Below the pieces are notes generated by a model. That model saw nothing but the letters and a program-made list of their open reading frames with translations. It ran no database searches and was not told the origin of the DNA. This document shows, one piece after another, positions 58,904-64,000 of a DNA stretch of 64,000 bases. The stretch is from Bacillaceae bacterium SAS-127 (GTDB taxonomy: Bacteria > Bacillota > Bacilli > Bacillales > Domibacillaceae), in the NCBI GenBank assembly GCA_002261155.1, contig NKXN01000027.1:1-64000 (forward strand), given 5' to 3'. Every line of letters starts with the position of its first letter. Positions within the stretch are counted from its first letter, which is position 1. A program made the position numbers and the translations under genes.

Positions 58904-61900
58904 TTAGTTTTCTTCAATTTCTTTCCGGTTTTTCTTAAAGAGCTTTGATAGTACTTCATACACGATTGGTACGACAATTAATGTTAATAACGTCGAGCTT
59001 GTTAAACCACCGATAACGGTTACGGCAAGCCCCTTCGAAATTAATCCGCCACCGCCAGAACCAATGGCTAATGGGATCAATGCACCGATTGTCGCAATGG
59101 CTGTCATTAAGATTGGGCGCAGGCGAGTTGCTCCAGCTTCTAAAACAGCTTCACGTATACTTAAACCATCGCGCTCCATATGAATAATACGGTCGACGAG
59201 AACGATGGCGTTCGTGACGACGATACCGATTAACATTAATAGACCCATCATGACGGAGACAGAGATCGTTTCGTCTGCAATGAGTAGACCAACGAATGAG
59301 CCGATGACGGCGAATGGTAACGAGAAGAGAATCGCAAACGGAGCGACACCTTCACGGAAGGTAACGACAAGAATGAAGTACACGATGGCAATCGCGGCAA
59401 GCATAGCGATACCGAGTTGTGTGAACGTTTCATTCATATCGGCTGCTACCCCAGCAACGCCAACGTTAACCCCTTTAGGTAACTCTAATTCATCGATAGC
59501 CTTTTTAATATCGGAGGTTACTTTCGAAATATCTTCGCCAATGACCGTTCCTGATACAGTCGCGTAGTACTCGCCTTTACTGCGAGCTAGTGTATTTAAC
59601 GTTGTACCTTCTTCAACAGTGACGAGTTCAGAAAGCGGCATTTTTTGTCCCGTTGCAGTTGGCACTTCTGTCGCTAAAAGGTCGTCGATTGATTCGAGTT
59701 GTTTATTTTGTTTTTGTTGAACGATGACTTCTAATATATCACCGTCTTTTTCTACAGTTGTTAATACATCCTGTGTTGTCGTTGGGTTTAACATCATAGC
59801 GATTTGTGCTGTCGTTAAACCGTACGGTAATAATTTGTCTTGTTCAACTTTAAATGTATGTTCGACGTAGGCATCTTCTGCACTTGAAGAAACTTCTTCT
59901 AGTCGATCATTTTCACTCATTACATCTTCTACCATTGTTACAGCTTCGTTTAGCTTATTTAAATCTTCACTGTAGAAGGTGTAGCTGACTTCATTTGTTG
60001 ATGTTGGTGTAGAGTGGAAGTTTTGGGTTTTCCATTCACCAGATTGTCCAACGTTGGAAATATAGTCTTCCACTTCTTCACGAGCGGCTGGGAAATCCTC
60101 CATTTCTGGGTCAAAGATGAGGTACATTAATGCGCCACCATCTCCGCCACCCATCATGGCAGCTGTCGTGTCGCCGCTCTCTGTAACCGATAATTGAACG
60201 ATATCAATATCATCACGTTTAAGCATCTCTTTCTCTACTACTTCTACGTTCGCCAATGTATCTTCCTTAAGTTCGCCTGTTTCTGGCGTATAAGTTAAAT
60301 ACATGACTTTTTCTTCTTCACTACCCATGAAACTAAAACCGATGAGTGGTGTTAATGCTAAACTACCAACTAATAACACAACAGAAATAAGCGAGGTAAT
60401 GACTTTATGGTTTAGTGTCCATTGAAGGATGCCTTTATACCAAGTAGATAGTTTGCCAGATTCTTTATGCTGGCTTTCTGTTTTCTCACTATATAGCTTT
60501 TTCTTAAACAAGAAGTGAGATAGTGCTGGAACGATCGTAATCGCGACAAGTAACGACCCACCAAGTGCAAACGTCATCGTTAATGCGAACGGCATGAACA
60601 TCTCACCGACCATCCCGCCAACGAAAATTAATGGTGCGAATACCGCTACCGTTACTAATGTCGAGGATAGAATTGGTTTGAACATTTCAATCGTTGCTTC
60701 ACGTATGAGGGCACGACCGGTTAATTTTTCTTCCTTTAAATGTAGACGTCGATAAATATTTTCAACGACGACGATAGAGTCATCAATGACACGACCAATG
60801 GCGACGGTCACGGCTCCAAGTGTAATAACATTGAGCGTGATATCCATCCAATGTAGCAATAGGAAGGCCATGAAGATCGAAACTGGAATAGAAACAATGG
60901 AAATAATGGTTGATTTAAAATCACGCAGGAATAGCAAGATGATTAATATGGCTATTAAACCACCGAATATCGCTTTTTCCATCATGGTTGCGACCGAATC
61001 TTCAATCGGTTTTCCTTGGTCTAGAGAGACATCGATCACTAGTCCGTCGATTTTTTCCTTTTCTTCTTCAGCTAACTGTTTCACGCTGTTGACGACTTCC
61101 ACTGTGTTAGCTTGTTGCTCTTTCACAATTTGAATAGCGATAGCATTTTCACCGTTTGTACGTGAAACGGATTGGACTTTGCCCACTGTTTCAATGGTAG
61201 CGATCTCACTAAGCTTCACAAATGGTGATGGTTGTGTAGCAGACGGTGTAACAGGGATTAACATGTCTTGCAATTCTTCAGCGGTCATGAATTTTCCATC
61301 TACGGCTACTGCTTGTTCGCCTTTTTTAAATTCGTAAAGACCTAATGAGACAGCTTGATCACTTGCTTGAATCGTTTGCTTGACAGTTTCTTCAGTTAAG
61401 CCAAGTTTCGCCATCTTTTCTTCATTGTACGTAAGTTGTACTTCTTCAATATGTTGACCGGTCATCGTGGCTGATGCGATACCGTCGATCTTTTCGATTT
61501 TTGGAAGAATGATATCTTCTACCGTCGACGTTAACTCAACAATGTCTTCTTTTTCACTACTTACACTTAGAGCAACGACGGGCATCATGTTCATGCTAAT
61601 GGCTGTCACGTTTGGCTCTTGTGCTCCTTCTGGCAAGGTCAATTTGCTGATTGCCGATTGTAAGGCACGTTGGGCTTCATCCATATCAGTTCCGTATTCG
61701 TATTCCACTTGAATATTGGCCATGTTAGAATAGGAATTTGAATAAACAGCTTTTACATCTTCAAGGCCGTCGATAGCCTTTTCTAACGGTATGGATACCT
61801 CATTCATTACTTTTTCAGGAGTTGCTCCAGGATATACGTCCATGACCATTAAGTATGGAATCGAAATATCGGGAATCATCTCCTTGTTCATTCGTGTCCC

Positions 61901-61987
61901 CGAATAGATCCCTGATACAGTGATGATAATGGTAAGTAACCATACTGCCAGTTTATTCTTAAGGACGAAATTGACTAATCCTTTCAC
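58904..61987 (-). CDS. RND-family efflux transporter permease (SwrC/AcrB-like)
   Basis: 1027 residues from GTG 61987 behind AGGGTGGTG. Twelve membrane helices in two halves, each with a large extracytoplasmic loop: TM1 near 12-30, the block 335-490, TM7 near 530, and the final block 850-1020. The proton-relay acidic region is in TM4 (GAVTVAIGRVIDDSIVVVENIYRR). In B. subtilis the only HAE1-type RND pump, SwrC, exports surfactin. Here an adaptor gene is not visible nearby. Divergent from a TetR regulator with a shared operator. Confidence 0.93.
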   Translation of the reverse strand: MKGLVNFVLKNKLAVWLLTIIITVSGIYSGTRMNKEMIPDISIPYLMVMDVYPGATPEKVMNEVSIPLEKAIDGLEDVKAVYSNSYSNMANIQVEYEYGTDMDEAQRALQSAISKLTLPEGAQEPNVTAISMNMMPVVALSVSSEKEDIVELTSTVEDIILPKIEKIDGIASATMTGQHIEEVQLTYNEEKMAKLGLTEETVKQTIQASDQAVSLGLYEFKKGEQAVAVDGKFMTAEELQDMLIPVTPSATQPSPFVKLSEIATIETVGKVQSVSRTNGENAIAIQIVKEQQANTVEVVNSVKQLAEEEKEKIDGLVIDVSLDQGKPIEDSVATMMEKAIFGGLIAILIILLFLRDFKSTIISIVSIPVSIFMAFLLLHWMDITLNVITLGAVTVAIGRVIDDSIVVVENIYRRLHLKEEKLTGRALIREATIEMFKPILSSTLVTVAVFAPLIFVGGMVGEMFMPFALTMTFALGGSLLVAITIVPALSHFLFKKKLYSEKTESQHKESGKLSTWYKGILQWTLNHKVITSLISVVLLVGSLALTPLIGFSFMGSEEEKVMYLTYTPETGELKEDTLANVEVVEKEMLKRDDIDIVQLSVTESGDTTAAMMGGGDGGALMYLIFDPEMEDFPAAREEVEDYISNVGQSGEWKTQNFHSTPTSTNEVSYTFYSEDLNKLNEAVTMVEDVMSENDRLEEVSSSAEDAYVEHTFKVEQDKLLPYGLTTAQIAMMLNPTTTQDVLTTVEKDGDILEVIVQQKQNKQLESIDDLLATEVPTATGQKMPLSELVTVEEGTTLNTLARSKGEYYATVSGTVIGEDISKVTSDIKKAIDELELPKGVNVGVAGVAADMNETFTQLGIAMLAAIAIVYFILVVTFREGVAPFAILFSLPFAVIGSFVGLLIADETISVSVMMGLLMLIGIVVTNAIVLVDRIIHMERDGLSIREAVLEAGATRLRPILMTAIATIGALIPLAIGSGGGGLISKGLAVTVIGGLTSSTLLTLIVVPIVYEVLSKLFKKNRKEIEEN

Positions 61988-62005
61988 TTGAACACCACCC
62001 TAAAA

Positions 62006-62058
62006 TTGACTGATTTCATTCAATTATTTATAATAATGACTAATCGGTCAATTGTCAA
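62006..62058. promoter_or_regulatory. Divergent promoters and operator between the RND gene and tetR
   Basis: Plus strand (tetR): TTGACT (62006-62011), 17-nt spacer, TATAAT (62029-62034). Minus strand (RND): TTGACA (62053-62058), 17-nt spacer, TATTAT (62030-62035). The two -10 boxes overlap. TGACTAATCGGTCA (62037-62050), a near-palindrome, lies in the spacer of the RND promoter and around the tetR start point, so one bound TetR dimer could control both. Confidence 0.75.
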
Positions 62059-62082
62059 TAATAGAGGAGCGGAGAAGATACA

Positions 62083-62916
62083 ATGGTTAAAAAACAATTG
62101 ATTATGGAAAGTGCGTTGGAATTGTTTGCAAAACAAGGTTTTGAAGCAACATCTGTTCAACAAATTACCGAGAATTGTGGTATTTCTAAAGGTGCTTTCT
62201 ACTTATCCTTCAAGTCAAAAGATGAATTGATCTTAGCTTTAATTGATCATTTTATGATGCAAATCACCTCTGATATTGACTACGTGGTCAGAAACGTGCA
62301 TGACAATAGAGAACTTCTCTATCAATTTTATTACACTACGTTTCATTCTTTTCAAAATCATTCTCAATTTACTAAAATTCTTATTAAAGAGCAGACGCAA
62401 TCATTTAATGAGGAATTTATAATAAAAATGCGCAATTATGATACTTCAGTAGAAAATACGATCCTATCTATGATTGAACGTTTATATAGCCAAGAAGTCG
62501 AGCATACGAAATATGATTTGATGTATTGTATTAAAGGCTTTATGAAGACTTATTCAGAGCTGCTCTTATTCTATAATGTACCATTAGACTTGAATGTACT
62601 GTCCCAATCGCTTGTCGAAAAAACCAATGTACTAGCGAGACACACGACCACCCCATTTATTTCACAAGAGCTATTCCAAGTTATGAAGCAACCAATGAAT
62701 GAAGACGTAACAAAAGAGCAAATCCTTGAAATCCTTGAACGAAAATTAGAGGAATTGGAAGAGTCAATTGAAAAAGAGTCGTTAATTCTGTTGAAGCAAC
62801 AACTACTTGAACCGACGCTAAGTCTTGCTATTATAAAAGGGTTGCTCGAAAACATTCGGAATCATCCTCATTGCAAATGGGTTTCTTATTTACTTCGTCA
62901 TTATTATCAGCTTTAA
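62083..62916 (+). CDS. TetR-family transcriptional regulator
   Basis: 277 residues, long for a TetR protein because of a C-terminal extension rich in Glu/Lys. The N-terminal helix-turn-helix is standard (about 4-50; GFEATSVQQITENCGISKGAFYLSFKSKDEL). The rest should bind a ligand, possibly a substrate of the RND pump. GGAGCGGAGAAG precedes ATG. It is divergent from the RND gene by 95 nt that hold the shared operator, so it is probably its repressor. Confidence 0.9.
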   Translation: MVKKQLIMESALELFAKQGFEATSVQQITENCGISKGAFYLSFKSKDELILALIDHFMMQITSDIDYVVRNVHDNRELLYQFYYTTFHSFQNHSQFTKILIKEQTQSFNEEFIIKMRNYDTSVENTILSMIERLYSQEVEHTKYDLMYCIKGFMKTYSELLLFYNVPLDLNVLSQSLVEKTNVLARHTTTPFISQELFQVMKQPMNEDVTKEQILEILERKLEELEESIEKESLILLKQQLLEPTLSLAIIKGLLENIRNHPHCKWVSYLLRHYYQL

Positions 62917-62921
62917 AGCAT

Positions 62922-62975
62922 AAGAAAGGCCGCATGCTTTTGTTTTTAAGTATGCAGCCTTTCTTATTTATATAT
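62922..62975 (+). terminator. tetR terminator
   Basis: AAGAAAGGCCGCATGCTT and AAGTATGCAGCCTTTCTT pair with two mismatches around an 8-nt loop; ATTTAT follows. A strong hairpin closing the tetR transcript. Confidence 0.75.
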
Positions 62976-63117
62976 GACGAAGTTTAAACAGAAGAGATCG
63001 GAAGACTTGAATGTGAAATGGGATATCCACTTTTTCGCTTTCCGTATGAGAGGAATAATTATTTCTTGATTTTGTCAACTACGTAAGCCATAAGATACAA
63101 AAAATCGTCATAAGTTC

Positions 63118-63135
63118 ATGTGAAGGTTGTCACAA
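63118..63135 (+). promoter_or_regulatory. Candidate Rex site upstream of cydA
   Basis: ATGTGA-N6-TCACAA matches the Rex operator TTGTGA-N6-TCACAA at 11 of 12 defined bases. A further TCACAA half lies at 63152. Rex represses cyd genes at low NADH in B. subtilis. The rest of the gap 62976-63290 has no gene; a possible -10 TACAAT is at 63200. Confidence 0.55.
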
Positions 63136-63290
63136 ATTATACGAAAATCTATCACAAGTTGTTTAAAAAGGTATCATAAATTCCCCATATATCTGGTCTA
63201 CAATAATAACTATGTTAGATAAAAATATGAACCTGTGAACAAAATCAACTCTAGCGTACAACAAGTAGAAAATTTGGAGGGAAACAACAG

Positions 63291-64000
63291 ATGGAAGAGT
63301 TATTGCTAGCTAGACTTCAGTTTGGCGCTACGACGATTTTTCACTTTTTGTTTGTGCCATTATCTATCGGACTTGTGTTCATGGTAGCGTTAATGGAAAC
63401 ATTCTATGTAGTGAAAAAGAAAGAAATTTACAAGAAGATGGCGAAGTTTTGGGGACACTTATTCCTTCTTAACTTCGTAGTCGGGGTAGTAACGGGGATT
63501 ATTCAGGAATTCCAATTCGGAATGAACTGGTCTGAATACTCACGATTCGTTGGAGATGTTTTCGGTGCTCCGCTTGCGATTGAAGCGTTGCTTGCGTTCT
63601 TTATGGAATCTACATTTATTGGATTGTGGATTTTCGGTTGGGATCGCTTATCGAAGAAAGTGCATTTAATGTGTATTTGGCTCGTATCGATTGGAACGAT
63701 GTTATCAGCTCTTTGGATTTTAGCAGCTAACGCTTTTATGCAAGAGCCAGTAGGTTTTGCGATAAATAATGGTCGCGCTGAGATGAATGATTTCTTTGCA
63801 CTATTGATGAACCCTCAGTTATGGGTGGAATTCCCACACGTTATCTTCGGTTCATTTGCAACGGGAGCGTTTTTCATTGGTGGTGTAAGTGCTTATAAAC
63901 TATTGAAGAAAAAAGAAGTTGAATTTTTTACTAAGTCTTTCAATATGGCAATGGTTGTAGCATTGATTTCAGGATTAGGGATTGCTTTCAGTGGTCACGC
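63291..64000 (+). CDS. cydA: Cytochrome bd ubiquinol oxidase subunit I, N-terminal part
   Basis: The first 236 codons, open to the window edge. MEELLLARLQFGATTIFHFLFVPLSIGL is typical of CydA; His18 (heme b595 region) and the conserved GFAINNGRAEM segment are seen. Bacillus-type CydA is about 460-470 residues, so roughly half is present. A high-affinity terminal oxidase used at low oxygen. TTGGAGGGAAACAAC precedes ATG. cydB is expected next, outside the window. Confidence 0.95.
   Translation, partial: MEELLLARLQFGATTIFHFLFVPLSIGLVFMVALMETFYVVKKKEIYKKMAKFWGHLFLLNFVVGVVTGIIQEFQFGMNWSEYSRFVGDVFGAPLAIEALLAFFMESTFIGLWIFGWDRLSKKVHLMCIWLVSIGTMLSALWILAANAFMQEPVGFAINNGRAEMNDFFALLMNPQLWVEFPHVIFGSFATGAFFIGGVSAYKLLKKKEVEFFTKSFNMAMVVALISGLGIAFSGH

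Overview
This window is the replication-origin region of a low-GC, endospore-forming, motile Gram-positive bacterium (Bacillaceae or a close relative). The evidence is the conserved order gyrA-gyrB-remB-recF-yaaA-dnaN-dnaA-oriC-rpmH-rnpA-yidC-mnmE-mnmG-rsmG-noc-parA-parB, the sporulation-linked gene yyaC, a YidC of the SpoIIIJ type, the walRKHIJ-htrA block, and a 16S rRNA 5' end of Bacillus type. I cannot name the species.

Layout. 0-9.6 kb: the start of a 16S gene, a degenerate HD-GYP protein, gyrA, gyrB, remB, recF, yaaA and dnaN, all on the minus strand and leading away from the origin. 9.6-11.7 kb: dnaA between the two halves of a bipartite oriC, with DnaA boxes, a DnaA-trio and an AT-rich unwinding region on the dnaN side. 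11.7-20.3 kb: rpmH to parB on the plus strand; jag, which normally follows yidC, is missing. 20.3-36.5 kb: yyaC, mscS, a DUF951 gene, ychF, rpsF-ssb-rpsR, two tandem chemoreceptors, yybS-gdpP-rplI, dnaB (dnaC), purA and four tRNA genes. 36.9-43.9 kb: walRK, yycH, yycI, walJ, htrA and a 52-residue CxxH/CxxC protein. Three parS sites (in parB, before ssb, in walK) mark this as the ParB-loading domain.

44-54.7 kb is the variable part: a secreted glycerophosphodiesterase with Pho-box-like repeats; rlmH, whose 3' end resembles the attachment site used by staphylococcal SCC elements; a very AT-rich AIPR-family (abortive phage resistance) gene broken by two equivalent A7 frameshifts; a HepT-MntA toxin-antitoxin pair; a deleted PEP-mutase-like pseudogene; the adaA-adaB alkylation-repair operon; a small HAD protein; a DUF4259 protein; and an exported EEP-family phosphatase/nuclease.

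54.8-64 kb: ahpC-ahpF with a PerR-like box, selO, an RND exporter divergent from a TetR regulator with a well-formed shared promoter/operator, and the first 236 codons of cydA behind a Rex-like site.

The genes serve replication initiation (dnaA, dnaN, dnaB, gyrase, ssb), origin segregation (parABS, noc), tRNA modification and translation (mnmE, mnmG, rpmH, rpsF, rpsR, rplI), cell-wall signalling (walRKHIJ, htrA, gdpP) and stress defence (ahpCF, ada, selO, RND pump). The least explained features are the AIPR gene with two matched slippery sites beside rlmH, the extra DnaA-box clusters at 13.3, 43.9 and 46.6 kb, and two long perfect palindromes that share a back-to-back DnaA-box core.
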